A stretch of 64,000 nucleotides of DNA from Ornithinibacillus halotolerans (GCF_014637405.1 NZ_BMEY01000009.1:1-64000); one strand, 5' to 3'. Positions 27,539-36,514 are shown, numbered from the stretch's first letter. The notes: a model not told the origin generated them from the letters alone. Numbers and translations are program-made.

Positions 27539-27600
27539 AGAGGCTTCTCCCATCCATATTACTAATTGAAGTAATATTAATGGGAGAAGCCTCTTCTTTT
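27539..27600 (+). terminator. Long intrinsic terminator after yugI
   Basis: 15-bp arms AGAGGCTTCTCCCAT and ATGGGAGAAGCCTCT with an inner ATATTACT/AGTAATAT stem, then TTCTTTT. Confidence 0.85.
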
Positions 27601-27665
27601 ATGGTATCTTATGTATGTTGGTTTAAAATATAGAAAACTAGTTAACATGACAAGGAGGAATAATT

Positions 27666-29012
27666 ATGACACATATTCAATTTTCCTATAACCAAGCTTT
27701 GAATTTCATTAATCATGAAGAATTAACTAACCTCTCTGAGTTTGTTTCAGTTGCTCATCACGCTATACATAACCAAACTGGTCCAGGAAATGACTTTTTA
27801 GGATGGGTAAACCTTCCTGAGAATTATGATAAAGAAGAATACGAACGTATACAAAAAGCTGCTGAAAAAATTAAAAGTAATTCTGACATATTATTAGTAA
27901 TTGGAATCGGTGGTTCTTACTTAGGAGCAAAAGCAGCACTAGAAATGCTAAATCACTCGTTTCAAGATCTTCTTACAAAAGAACAACGAAAAGTACCACA
28001 AGTTATTTTTGTAGGTCATCATATGAGTTCAACATATATGAAAGAGCTTTTCGATGTTTTAAAAGGAAAAGATTTCTCCATTAACATTATCTCTAAAAGT
28101 GGAACTACAACAGAACCAGCAATCGCTTTTCGAATTTTCAAGAAGTACTTAGAAGAAAAATACGGCTTAGAAGAAGCTAAATCTCGAATATTCGCAACAA
28201 CGGACAAAGAAAAAGGAGCTCTAAAAGGGCTTGCTGACGAAGCAGGCTATGAAACATTTGTCATCCCTGATGATGTTGGAGGACGCTTCTCCGTTCTTAC
28301 TGCAGTAGGACTGTTACCAATGGCAGTTAGTGGTATTTCAATTGATGATGTCATGGATGGTGCTAAGGATGCAATGAATGACTTCAATAACCCATCCCTT
28401 GATACTAATATTGCTTACCAATATGCAGCAGTACGCAATGTTTTATACAATAAAGGAAAGACAATCGAGATGCTTGTAAATTATGAACCTAGTCTTCAAT
28501 ATTTCTCTGAGTGGTGGAAACAGTTGTACGGTGAGAGTGAGGGAAAAGATCAGAAAGGTATTTTCCCTACATCTGCAAACTTCTCTACTGACTTACATTC
28601 ACTTGGACAATATATTCAAGATGGACGTCGAGATTTATTTGAAACAGTTCTACATGTTCAAAAATCTAAATTGGACTTAACATTAGAAGAGGAAGAAAAC
28701 AATTCAGATGGGTTAAATTACTTAGTAGGTAAAACCATTCATGAAATTAACGATAAAGCATACCAAGGTACATTACTTGCCCACACAGATGGAGGCGTAC
28801 CAAACTTAGTAATTGAATTACCTGCTATTGATGCGTATACATTTGGATATCTTGTTTATTTCTTTGAAAAAGCTTGTGCACTAAGTGGGTACTTATTAGG
28901 AGTTAATCCATTTGACCAACCAGGGGTTGAAGCATATAAAAGAAATATGTTTGCCCTCTTAGGTAAACCAGGTTTTGAAGCAGAAAAAGAACAATTAGAA
29001 AAACGTTTGTAA
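27666..29012 (+). CDS. pgi: Glucose-6-phosphate isomerase
   Basis: Interconverts glucose-6-phosphate and fructose-6-phosphate. 448 residues, normal for the Gram-positive enzyme. The sugar-phosphate loop [13 protein letters not shown] signature 1 [17 protein letters not shown] and signature 2 [18 protein letters not shown] are intact. AAGGAGG is 7 nt upstream of the ATG. Single-gene unit. Confidence 0.98.
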   Translation: MTHIQFSYNQALNFINHEELTNLSEFVSVAHHAIHNQTGPGNDFLGWVNLPENYDKEEYERIQKAAEKIKSNSDILLVIGIGGSYLGAKAALEMLNHSFQDLLTKEQRKVPQVIFVGHHMSSTYMKELFDVLKGKDFSINIISKSGTTTEPAIAFRIFKKYLEEKYGLEEAKSRIFATTDKEKGALKGLADEAGYETFVIPDDVGGRFSVLTAVGLLPMAVSGISIDDVMDGAKDAMNDFNNPSLDTNIAYQYAAVRNVLYNKGKTIEMLVNYEPSLQYFSEWWKQLYGESEGKDQKGIFPTSANFSTDLHSLGQYIQDGRRDLFETVLHVQKSKLDLTLEEEENNSDGLNYLVGKTIHEINDKAYQGTLLAHTDGGVPNLVIELPAIDAYTFGYLVYFFEKACALSGYLLGVNPFDQPGVEAYKRNMFALLGKPGFEAEKEQLEKRL

Positions 29013-29016
29013 AATG

Positions 29017-29049
29017 AAAACAGCTCATCTTAACTTGATGAGCTGTTTT
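29017..29049. terminator. Bidirectional intrinsic terminator
   Basis: AAAACAGCTCATC and GATGAGCTGTTTT arms between convergent pgi and the 29054 gene. Confidence 0.85.
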
Positions 29050-29053
29050 ACAT

Positions 29054-31147
29054 TTAATGAATAAACCTCCAAATCCCATCCACTTTCTTCATTTCCAGAG
29101 TGTCTACAGTTTGTAAATCCCAACTTGCTAAATGAACAAAAGCAGTGTGGTCAGAAGTATATTCAGTCATGACTAAATGAGGTGGGCCATTTGAAATTGG
29201 CCATTTTAGAGTTTCCTCTCCAGTGGTTAAGAATGAAAACAAGTCTTGCTCTCCATGATTATTTACATAGTCATACAAAGAAACTATCTCAAAAGGTTCT
29301 AGTTCAATTAATGAACTTAAGTCTTTTGCTTCCTTATAGTTCTGGTAGATAGTAATCGTATTTTCACTTAAAGGTGGCCATTGATAAATAAGTGTAATAT
29401 CTTTCCATTTAATATTTTCAAATCGTTCATCAAATAACACTCTTACAGATGTGAAATCAACATAACTACCATCGTTAACCCAATTATTTTCTTCCCATTC
29501 CTTTACTGTTTCATTGATAATTTCCCAAAAAACAGAATCCGGATAATCATCTAAAAATAAATAATAACTCTTCCTATTCTGTTCTTCTATTTGCGTATAT
29601 CCATCAAGTCCCGTAATAAATCCATTCAAATATTGCCCAATTGTGCTCATTAATAGATTATAAAAATCATCATCAAATTCACTTCCATACATATTGACTA
29701 TAGTTTCTAATTCAATTAGTATTTCCGGAAAATCTTCCCAGTCAGTATTTCCAAAGTAATAATTATTTAACTGTGGAGCGAGATCCGTATAAGCTAGATA
29801 GCCTTCACTATACCCTTTAGCAGTAAGGATTTGTTTAAGACGCTCAAAATTATATTTTACATTTAATGTTTCTGTTTCTAAATTGTGTTGTAACATATAT
29901 CCTTGATTAGTTAAAGTAGAAATAAAATCCGTTAATTCTTGAGGTCCATCATAGGCTGATAGTAATTCCTGAGAAGTAACAATAGCATGATAATCAGCAC
30001 TTGAAATTTGATGTTTAGTCAAAATATCAATTAAATACTCTTGGAAATCATTTTCAAACATTGCAACGGCGTAAAGCATATTAGTGAGAGAATGTTCTGG
30101 TATAGCATTGTCAGGATCCAAGTTACTTTCGAAAATAGAAGGAGGAGTTAACATATGATCGATAAAATATTTTGATTCATCTTTCGCATATTCGCTAAGA
30201 CCACGGTTATTCGCTTTAATATCTTTTAAGATTAACTCTACTCTCGATACCAAAGGAAAATGATTGACAGAATCTACATTAAATTCTTCTGCTAACATTT
30301 TCTTAGCATTCTCGAAATATTCTATTATTTCAGGATCTAATTCTTCTGCTTCTTCTGTGGGTTCTTCTGTTACTTCTATATTCTCTTTTCTCTTCTCTTC
30401 CTCCGCCTGAATCGCTTGTTTCTCTTTCTCATTCGATAAGTAATTCATTGAGAAAATGGAAAAAGCAATGAATGCAACTACCCCAATTGCAATAGGGATG
30501 AATTTTTTCCATTTTTGATTAGCTTGTAATTGTTTTACGTTAAATAAAATTTCTTGTTTATCTGTTGTGAAAAGTGGTAAACGATCATAATCAAATTGAA
30601 TTTCTGATAATAAACTCTCCATGTTTTCGTAATGTTGTTCATCACCATTCGTGGATTTGTATACCTTCTCTAATTTTAAAAAACCATCTTCTATATTTTG
30701 CTTTACTTTAGACTCATCTATATGTAATATATTTGCTATTTCCTCTAGTGTTTTACGATGGAAATAATGAATAACTAATGGTAACTTATATTTATAATCA
30801 AGTCCAGCGATGCAATAATGTAAAATTATCTTTTCACGATGTTCTAAATAATATCCATATGCTTTTATAAAATCTGATAGGTTTTTATCTTTCGTTGGTT
30901 GTTTGTAATTTTTAATTGCCCTACAAGTACTTATATAGATCCAATTTGTCATCGTATCTTCTTCTAATACTTCAATCCTACGGTATATGTAATTAATTGT
31001 ATTTTGAACAACTGTAGGAATCTCTTGTGGATCAATTCCGCTTTGAAAAGACATTTTTTCTATTAAAGGTAAATAAGTATCGATTAATACAAGTAGCGAA
31101 GCTTCATCTTTTTCTTTTAATAATTGGAGCAAATTAACTTCATCCAT
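29054..31147 (-). CDS. Membrane-anchored sigma-factor-like protein with large extracytoplasmic domain
   Basis: About 697 residues from the ATG at 31147 (GGGG 9 nt upstream; the ATG at 31156 abuts it). Residues ~5-80 resemble sigma-70 region 2 of ECF factors, and ~122-170 resemble region 4, with a helix-turn-helix (TLEEIANILHIDESKVKQNI). A basic stretch and a single membrane helix follow (~216-238, FIPIAIGVVAFIAFSIFS), then an acidic linker and a ~460-residue helical outside domain with no motif that I recognise. No separate anti-sigma gene adjoins. Orientation would put the sigma module inside and the large part outside. This reads as a one-protein transmembrane regulator; DNA binding or RNA polymerase binding is inference. 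Confidence 0.8.
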   Translation of the reverse strand: MDEVNLLQLLKEKDEASLLVLIDTYLPLIEKMSFQSGIDPQEIPTVVQNTINYIYRRIEVLEEDTMTNWIYISTCRAIKNYKQPTKDKNLSDFIKAYGYYLEHREKIILHYCIAGLDYKYKLPLVIHYFHRKTLEEIANILHIDESKVKQNIEDGFLKLEKVYKSTNGDEQHYENMESLLSEIQFDYDRLPLFTTDKQEILFNVKQLQANQKWKKFIPIAIGVVAFIAFSIFSMNYLSNEKEKQAIQAEEEKRKENIEVTEEPTEEAEELDPEIIEYFENAKKMLAEEFNVDSVNHFPLVSRVELILKDIKANNRGLSEYAKDESKYFIDHMLTPPSIFESNLDPDNAIPEHSLTNMLYAVAMFENDFQEYLIDILTKHQISSADYHAIVTSQELLSAYDGPQELTDFISTLTNQGYMLQHNLETETLNVKYNFERLKQILTAKGYSEGYLAYTDLAPQLNNYYFGNTDWEDFPEILIELETIVNMYGSEFDDDFYNLLMSTIGQYLNGFITGLDGYTQIEEQNRKSYYLFLDDYPDSVFWEIINETVKEWEENNWVNDGSYVDFTSVRVLFDERFENIKWKDITLIYQWPPLSENTITIYQNYKEAKDLSSLIELEPFEIVSLYDYVNNHGEQDLFSFLTTGEETLKWPISNGPPHLVMTEYTSDHTAFVHLASWDLQTVDTLEMKKVDGIWRFIH

Positions 31148-31241
31148 AACACCCATCCCCTACTAAATATGTTCTCTTTATTTAATTAACGTAAATTTGA
31201 TAAGAATTGTTTCAAAAAGGCGAAAAAAAATCAAAAATCAT

Positions 31242-31266
31242 GTTTATATTTATTGTAACAGGGTAT
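31242..31266 (+). promoter_or_regulatory. Candidate sigma-B-type promoter upstream of patB
   Basis: GTTTAT (31242-31247), 13-nt spacer, GGGTAT (31261-31266), close to the Bacillus sigma-B consensus GTTTAA-N12-15-GGGTAT. A terminator-like hairpin follows 37 bp later. Confidence 0.45.
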
Positions 31267-31303
31267 AACTAATAACGTAAGACTTTCTCGTATTCCCCCT
31301 GTA

Positions 31304-31338
31304 AGCAAGGCGTATTTTAACGCTTTGCTCTTTTTTTT
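31304..31338 (+). terminator. Terminator/attenuator in the patB leader
   Basis: AGCAAGGCG, 8-nt loop, CGCTTTGCT (one G-T pair), then eight Ts. It lies 55 bp upstream of patB with no gene before it on this strand, so it would end a short RNA starting near 31274. Confidence 0.7.
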
Positions 31339-31398
31339 GTTTAAATTACGTTATAATGACTATATAGCAATATAGCTTGTTAATAGGAGGTAATGAAC

Positions 31399-32565
31399 AT
31401 GGAAACTTTTAAAATCGTACATAATCGTAAGAATACTCGCTCGGTTAAATGGGATTTAGTGAAAGAACTCTTCAGTTCAGAAGATGTATTACCAATGTGG
31501 GTTGCGGATATGGACTTTCAAGCACCTGAAGCAGTTAATCAAGCGCTAATGGAACGGGCTAAACACGGTATTTATGGGTATACGGTGATCGATAGCGACG
31601 TAAAAGATGCTATTGTGAATTGGAATGAAAGAAGGCATAACTGGAAGATAAAATCGGACTGGCTGTCATTTAGTCCTGGTGTTGTAACTACACTTCATAT
31701 GGCTATACAAGCACTAACTGAACCAGAAGATAGCATATTAATTCAGACACCTGTTTATACACCTTTTTATAAAGTAATTGAAGCCCATAACCGAAAAGTG
31801 ATTAAAAATCCACTCATTCTAGAAGACAATAAATATAAAATCGATTTTGTTGACTTTGAAGATAAGCTAAAGACTGGAATAAAAGCTTTTATCTTATGTA
31901 GCCCTCATAATCCTGTAGGCAGGGTGTGGACTAAAGATGAATTAGAGGAAATGGCAAGGCTTTGCGAAAAACACGACGTACTTATCTTTTCTGACGAAAT
32001 CCACGGAGATTTAAGTTTTCCAAATCAACATCATATACCAATTGCATCCATTTCAGAGGAGATTGCTCAAAGGACAGTCACTTTTATGGCCCCATCGAAA
32101 ACATTTAATTTAGCAGGATTACAGGCTTCTTATGCAGTAACATCCAATAAAGAATTACGTGATAAATTAGATAAACAACTATTAAACCAAGGCTTTCATG
32201 GACTTAACATTATGGGTAATACAGCAATCGAAGCAGCTTACAACTATGGGGAAGAATGGTTAGATGGATTAAGAGCAATTATTGAGAGCAATTATTATTT
32301 TGTAAAAGAACAATTAGAGAAACATTCAGATCTCAAAGTGATCCAAGCTGAAGGAACATACTTGGCATGGATCGATTGTAGTTCATTAGGATTAGATTCA
32401 GATGGTTTGAAGACATTCTTTAGTAAAGAAGCTAAAGTTGGCTTAAATGCTGGTATCGATTATGGAGTAGAAGGAAAATATTTCATGCGTATGAATATTG
32501 CTTGTCCACATGAAACACTAGAAGAAGGCGTAAATAGAATTATTGAAGCTATCCACAACAGATAG
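31399..32565 (+). CDS. patB: PLP-dependent C-S lyase (PatB/MalY family)
   Basis: A fold-type I aminotransferase-like enzyme of 388 residues; PatB of B. subtilis is a cystathionine beta-lyase. Seen: MWVADMDFQAP near the N-terminus (MalY-type signature), SPHNPVGRVW, FSDEIHGDL (PLP-binding Asp), and the PLP lysine in APSKTFNLAGLQ. The ATG at 31399 is 8 nt from AGGAGG; the ATG at 31393 is only 2 nt away. Upstream lie a sigma-B-like promoter and an attenuator-like hairpin. Confidence 0.92.
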   Translation: METFKIVHNRKNTRSVKWDLVKELFSSEDVLPMWVADMDFQAPEAVNQALMERAKHGIYGYTVIDSDVKDAIVNWNERRHNWKIKSDWLSFSPGVVTTLHMAIQALTEPEDSILIQTPVYTPFYKVIEAHNRKVIKNPLILEDNKYKIDFVDFEDKLKTGIKAFILCSPHNPVGRVWTKDELEEMARLCEKHDVLIFSDEIHGDLSFPNQHHIPIASISEEIAQRTVTFMAPSKTFNLAGLQASYAVTSNKELRDKLDKQLLNQGFHGLNIMGNTAIEAAYNYGEEWLDGLRAIIESNYYFVKEQLEKHSDLKVIQAEGTYLAWIDCSSLGLDSDGLKTFFSKEAKVGLNAGIDYGVEGKYFMRMNIACPHETLEEGVNRIIEAIHNR

Positions 32566-32572
32566 AATGAAA

Positions 32573-32603
32573 AAAAGAGGCTGAAAGCATCAGCCTCTTT
32601 TTC
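32573..32603. terminator. Bidirectional intrinsic terminator
   Basis: AAAGAGGCTGA, 5-nt loop, TCAGCCTCTTT plus Ts, between convergent patB and the SOD-like gene. Confidence 0.85.
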
Positions 32604-32606
32604 TGT

Positions 32607-33185
32607 TCACCCTTCTTGTTCTTCATTAAATTCAGTAGGATCTGTCGGTGTTTCAGTTGATTCACCTGCTTTTTCAGGTTTAATAACCCCACAAATAATC
32701 CTTGCACCAGAATCACCACTTGGTTGAGATACGCCATCATCTTGCGAATCGCTTACAATTAATGATGTTCCTTCCCCTCTTAATAATGATTTCTTGCCCT
32801 CCTTTAACGTTGCCCCTGGTAGCATTAATTCTACGTCCACTACCCCGCTTCCGTCTGCTTCAATATTTGGCAAATCACCTAAATGTGGCCCTTTTGGATG
32901 CATCAATCCGTGTTCTTTCCCCTCCGGATCCAAATGATTTCCTGCACTTTTAAAATCTGGAGCTTCACATTTTGCATATTCATGTACAGCTATGCCGTGA
33001 AAACCTGGTGTTAATCCCTCTAACTTTAATTTAACAGATACACCATCTGCACCTTCCTTAAGTTCTGCTGTACCGACCATGTCACCAGAAGTATTATACA
33101 TTTCTACTGTGGCGGATGTTTCCGCGTTACTTTGACATGAAACTAATAGAAAAGAAGTAAGAAGAAATAAAAGTACTGGTCTCAT
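32607..33185 (-). CDS. Cu/Zn-superoxide-dismutase-like lipoprotein lacking two copper ligands
   Basis: 192 residues from the ATG at 33185 (AAAGGGG upstream), with a lipobox LVSC at Cys17. The SOD fold is clear: GFHGIAVHEYAKC, SAGNHLDPEGKEHG, HLGDLPN and the C-terminal GDSGARIICGVI. Zinc ligands His84, His92, His101 and Asp104 and the disulfide Cys73/Cys165 are kept. Of the copper site only His68 and bridging His84 remain: the first His of the HxH is Ala66 and the late His is Ser145. B. subtilis YojM likewise lacks two copper ligands. Dismutase activity is therefore doubtful; it may be a zinc-binding surface protein. The acidic C-terminal tail is extra. Confidence 0.9.
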   Translation of the reverse strand: MRPVLLFLLTSFLLVSCQSNAETSATVEMYNTSGDMVGTAELKEGADGVSVKLKLEGLTPGFHGIAVHEYAKCEAPDFKSAGNHLDPEGKEHGLMHPKGPHLGDLPNIEADGSGVVDVELMLPGATLKEGKKSLLRGEGTSLIVSDSQDDGVSQPSGDSGARIICGVIKPEKAGESTETPTDPTEFNEEQEG

Positions 33186-33295
33186 TACTGCTGCCCCTTT
33201 TTTTGCATGATACAAATAGTATTTGCAATATACAGCAAGGTAAACATGAAAATACGAAGTAAATGGAATAAAAAAAGACAAGGATTCCTTGTCTT

Positions 33296-33481
33296 CTAAT
33301 TTGGTTTATTCTCTTTTTCTAATTGTGCTTTATACTGTGCATCAAAGTTTTCTTCTTGTTTTTTAGAATGCTTTTTAATAAAATATAGTGCTACTCCTGC
33401 AGCTACAATAATAATAACTAACATGATGACAGCTGGAATATATTCTGATTTATCCTCAGGAAAATATAAAAATGGCATCAT
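33296..33481 (-). CDS. Small single-span membrane protein
   Basis: About 61 residues from the ATG at 33481 (AAGGA about 12 nt upstream; upstream in-frame ATG at 33505 has no binding site). One hydrophobic segment (YIPAVIMLVIIIVAAGVALY) is followed by a basic then mixed-charge tail (KKHSKKQEENFD). No family assigned. Oriented like the SOD-like gene, 110 bp upstream of it. Confidence 0.6.
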   Translation of the reverse strand: MMPFLYFPEDKSEYIPAVIMLVIIIVAAGVALYFIKKHSKKQEENFDAQYKAQLEKENKPN

Positions 33482-33593
33482 TACAATCACGTCCTTCTCT
33501 TCCATAGTATAGCAAATTTATGTAATGTCTGAAACTTAATTGTTCGCTTATTTGAATAAAATTTGGCAGAATGATGGTAAGGAGGTTACGTGT

Positions 33594-33986
33594 ATGAGCA
33601 ATTTTAACATTGGGGACATTGTCCAAGTACCATATAAATCAGGAAGCTATGTAGGTGAATTAGTCGAGGAGCGACAAGACAAATATTTAATAAAAGTGAT
33701 AGCTGTTTTAAAACATCCGATGCAAGGTGATTTACACCATCCAAAACAAGTGGAAAATGTTATTTTTCACGAAAGAAAAGCATTAGCTCAGTATGAAAAG
33801 GTATATGTATTAAAAGAGATTGTTCAACCATATCAAGATGAATTAATCGATTACAGTACTTCCTTAAAGGAAGCTGTCAAAATCTATCGTGAACAACTTG
33901 AAGCGAAGGAATCCGCATATAACAAAGAAGCATTACGGGCACTTAAGTCAGTTGAAGAGAATTATTATTTAAAACATTACTATTAA
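33594..33986 (+). CDS. kapB: Kinase-associated protein B
   Basis: 130 residues from the ATG at 33594, 8 nt after AAGGAGG. The N-terminal SH3-like segment (NIGDIVQVPYKSGSYVGELVEE) and the HPMQGDLHHPKQVE motif match KapB of B. subtilis, reported to promote KinB input into the sporulation phosphorelay. The usual neighbour kapD is missing from this window. The location downstream of patB agrees with synteny. Confidence 0.9.
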   Translation: MSNFNIGDIVQVPYKSGSYVGELVEERQDKYLIKVIAVLKHPMQGDLHHPKQVENVIFHERKALAQYEKVYVLKEIVQPYQDELIDYSTSLKEAVKIYREQLEAKESAYNKEALRALKSVEENYYLKHYY

Positions 33987-33998
33987 CGAACACTACAT

Positions 33999-34028
33999 AA
34001 AAAAAGGCTGATTATTTCAGCCTTTTTC
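33999..34028. terminator. Bidirectional intrinsic terminator
   Basis: AAAAAGGCTGA and TCAGCCTTTTT arms between convergent kapB and ptsH. Confidence 0.85.
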
Positions 34029-34029
34029 A

Positions 34030-34293
34030 TTATTCACCAAGATTTTCTTTAATTACTTCTGCAATACCTTGGATTGCCTCTTCTTCATCATTGCCATTAG
34101 CAGTAACTTTAATATCTGCACCTTTAGGGATACCTAGAGACATAACACCCATAATTGATTTTAAGTTAACAGTTTTTTCATTATAAGTTAAGTCAATATC
34201 AGATTGATATTGCCCAGCTTTATTTACTAATAATGTAGCAGGACGAGCATGTACACCAGTGTCTGCTGTAATTTTAAAAGCTTGTTCTTTCAT
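34030..34293 (-). CDS. ptsH: Phosphocarrier protein HPr
   Basis: Transfers phosphate from enzyme I to sugar EIIA/EIIB domains. 87 residues with catalytic His15 in TGVHARPAT and the HPrK target Ser46 in [11 protein letters not shown], so it is HPr and not Crh, which lacks His15. It is separate from ptsI and ptsG here, with its own promoter and terminator. GGAAGGATG precedes the ATG. Confidence 0.95.
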   Translation of the reverse strand: MKEQAFKITADTGVHARPATLLVNKAGQYQSDIDLTYNEKTVNLKSIMGVMSLGIPKGADIKVTANGNDEEEAIQGIAEVIKENLGE

Positions 34294-34343
34294 AGTTTTT
34301 CATCCTTCCAGTAGATTCGCTTGTACAAATTTTATGTACTTTT

Positions 34344-34379
34344 AGTTCAATTATACTATAAATAGACTAAAATTGAACT
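34344..34379 (-). promoter_or_regulatory. ptsH promoter within a 9-bp inverted repeat
   Basis: Minus-strand -35 TTCAAT (34372-34377), 16-nt spacer, -10 TATAAT (34350-34355). AGTTCAATT (34344-34352) and AATTGAACT (34371-34379) form a perfect dyad with 18 bp between arms, covering both promoter elements. Confidence 0.5.
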
Positions 34380-34499
34380 TATCTATATTATATACGATTT
34401 CAATCCGTAATCAAATTTAAAGGTGGCAATATTTGTTTGTTTTTGTAGAATTGTTATGATAAGTTTATTTTTGTAAATATATATTAGGAGGAAATTAAC

Positions 34500-35207
34500 A
34501 TGAGTGTACATATAGGAGCAAAAAAAGGTGAAATTGCTGATAAAATCTTACTACCTGGCGATCCATTACGCGCAAAGTATATTGCTGAAACCTTCTTAGA
34601 AGATGTCCAACAATATAATCAGGTTCGTGGAATGTATGGCTATACTGGAACTTACAAAGGTGAAAAAGTCTCCGTTCAAGGTACTGGTATGGGGGTACCG
34701 TCCATATCTATCTATGTGAACGAATTAATTCAAAGTTATGATGTAAAAAAATTGATTCGTGTTGGTACTTGTGGTGCAATTCAAAAAGACGTTAAGGTAC
34801 GAGACGTCATCTTAGCACAAGGGTCTACTACAGATTCTCGAATGAACCAGTTAATCTTCAATGGCATAGATTATGCACCATTAGCTGATTTTGATTTATT
34901 ACGAAAAGCATATGAAGTAGGAACTGGTAAAGGAATGAACATTCGTGTAGGAAATGTCTTTACAAGTGATACATTCTATCGAGACAATGCAAAGGAAGTT
35001 AATGAACTCCTTGCAAAATATAAAGTTCTTGCTATCGAAATGGAAACAACTGCATTATATACGCTTGCAGCTAAATTTGACTGCCAAGCATTATCTGTAT
35101 TAACTGTCTCTGATCATATTATTACAGGTGAAGAAACAACAGCAGAAGAACGACAAACAACATTTAATGAAATGATGGAAATTGCATTGGAAACAGCTAT
35201 CCAATAA
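34500..35207 (+). CDS. deoD: Purine-nucleoside phosphorylase
   Basis: Phosphorolysis of purine (deoxy)nucleosides in salvage. 235 residues, hexameric NP-I family: N-terminal phosphate/His region SVHIGAK and [36 protein letters not shown] and the acidic catalytic segment TVSDH. AGGAGG lies 7 nt upstream of the ATG. Stands alone here. Confidence 0.96.
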   Translation: MSVHIGAKKGEIADKILLPGDPLRAKYIAETFLEDVQQYNQVRGMYGYTGTYKGEKVSVQGTGMGVPSISIYVNELIQSYDVKKLIRVGTCGAIQKDVKVRDVILAQGSTTDSRMNQLIFNGIDYAPLADFDLLRKAYEVGTGKGMNIRVGNVFTSDTFYRDNAKEVNELLAKYKVLAIEMETTALYTLAAKFDCQALSVLTVSDHIITGEETTAEERQTTFNEMMEIALETAIQ

Positions 35208-35219
35208 ATCAATTCATTG

Positions 35220-35255
35220 AAAAAGGCTTAGTAATTATAACTAAGCCTTTTTTTG
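35220..35255 (+). terminator. Intrinsic terminator of deoD
   Basis: AAAAGGCTTAGT, 7-nt loop, ACTAAGCCTTTTTTT. Confidence 0.9.
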
Positions 35256-35265
35256 GTTGTTCTAA

Positions 35266-35316
35266 TGTTAACTAATTAAAATTTAAGTTGACAATTAACC
35301 CTCCCCTTATTATTCT
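35266..35316 (+). promoter_or_regulatory. bioY promoter with BirA-operator-like dyad
   Basis: -35 TTGACA (35288-35293), 17 nt, -10 TATTCT (35311-35316). TGTTAAC (35266-35272) and GTTGACA (35287-35293) resemble the BirA half-sites TGTTAAC/GTTAACA with one mismatch; the 14-nt gap is one shorter than in the B. subtilis bio operator as I recall it. The second half-site covers the -35 box. Confidence 0.5.
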
Positions 35317-35339
35317 TTATAAAGGGAGGAGAGGAAAAT

Positions 35340-35936
35340 ATGAAGAATATTAAACCTATAGAAATCACAATTGGAGCATTATTCGTTTGTTTAATGGCAA
35401 TTGGAGCAAATATTACCGTATGGTTTCCATTTCTAGCCATTCCAATTGGTGGAGCAACCGTTCCAATATCTTTACAAACATTCTTTTCAATTCTAGCAGG
35501 TCTAATTTTAGGGAAAAGACTTGGAAGTTTTGCAATGATTACATATGTATTTGTTGGAGTTATTGGAGTTCCAGTGTTCGCTGGAATGAAAGCTGGCCCA
35601 ATGCAACTGATTACTCCGACTAGTGGCTTTATTTTTTCTTTTATCGTGGTTGCTTTCGTAGTCGGTTGGATAGCTGAACAGAAAAATAGTTCTTCCCTTT
35701 CGTTAAATATATTTGCTTCTATCATTGGCCTAATTATTAATTACGTAATGGGAGTTAGTTTTATGTATCTATCTATGAATACATGGCTAAACCTAGAAAT
35801 TGGTTATATAACAGCTTGGGCTGGAATGGTACCATTTTTTATTAAAGACTTAGCATTATCAGGTTTAGCAGCAATATTTTCTATACGAATCGTTAAACAA
35901 ATTCCGATGAAATGGAAAATGGCTAAGGTGAGTTAG
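35340..35936 (+). CDS. bioY: Biotin ECF-transporter S component BioY
   Basis: Membrane biotin-binding subunit of 198 residues with about six membrane segments. Family features are GGATVPISLQTFFSILAGLILG and VGVIGVPVFAG, plus GPTSG-like TPTSGFIFSF. It would share the general EcfAA'T module. GGGAGGAGAGG precedes the ATG. No other biotin gene is in the window; a BirA-like operator covers its promoter. Confidence 0.94.
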   Translation: MKNIKPIEITIGALFVCLMAIGANITVWFPFLAIPIGGATVPISLQTFFSILAGLILGKRLGSFAMITYVFVGVIGVPVFAGMKAGPMQLITPTSGFIFSFIVVAFVVGWIAEQKNSSSLSLNIFASIIGLIINYVMGVSFMYLSMNTWLNLEIGYITAWAGMVPFFIKDLALSGLAAIFSIRIVKQIPMKWKMAKVS

Positions 35937-36038
35937 GAAGATTTGAAACTTAAAACTTGTACAATGGTATATGGAAGTTAATAATCTGTGGTAGAATAGC
36001 TACAATAGAATTAGAAAACAAACGAAAGGAATTACAGC

Positions 36039-36512
36039 ATGGAGCTAATTTCTAACTATCCTTTAATGGCTGCTCTGTTAGCTATTATCATTGCACAAGT
36101 AATTAAAATTCCAATCCATTATTTTGCAACAAGAGAATTTATTCCTGGATTAGCCTTTAGTACAGGTGGCATGCCAAGTAGCCATTCTGCCGCCGTTACA
36201 TCACTTTCTACTGCTATAGGTATCGTAGAAGGGTTTGGATCAACACTCTTTGCTGTTGCTGCTGTATTTAGTGTCATAACGATGTATGATGCTTCAGGAG
36301 TTCGTAGACATGCTGGAACACATGCTACTGTTCTTAATCAGCTAGTAAAAGATTTTCAAGTGTTGATTGAAGGAGCTAAAAATTGGGAAAACAAAGAAAA
36401 ATACGAAAAAAGAGAAGACCTTAAAGAATTGTTAGGCCATCAACCAATTGAAGTATTTTTTGGTGCAATAACTGGTATTTTAGTTGCAATCATTTTTCAC
36501 TTATTATTGTAA
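36039..36512 (+). CDS. yuiD: Divergent PAP2-family membrane protein (YuiD)
   Basis: 157 residues of the DUF212/acid-phosphatase-VanZ-like family with four hydrophobic segments. The motif GGMPSSHSAAVTSL and the downstream RRHAGTHA correspond to PAP2 phosphatase motifs; enzymatic activity is not established for YuiD. GAAAGGA lies upstream of the ATG. Convergent with yuiC, as in B. subtilis. Confidence 0.9.
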   Translation: MELISNYPLMAALLAIIIAQVIKIPIHYFATREFIPGLAFSTGGMPSSHSAAVTSLSTAIGIVEGFGSTLFAVAAVFSVITMYDASGVRRHAGTHATVLNQLVKDFQVLIEGAKNWENKEKYEKREDLKELLGHQPIEVFFGAITGILVAIIFHLLL

Positions 36513-36514
36513 AT

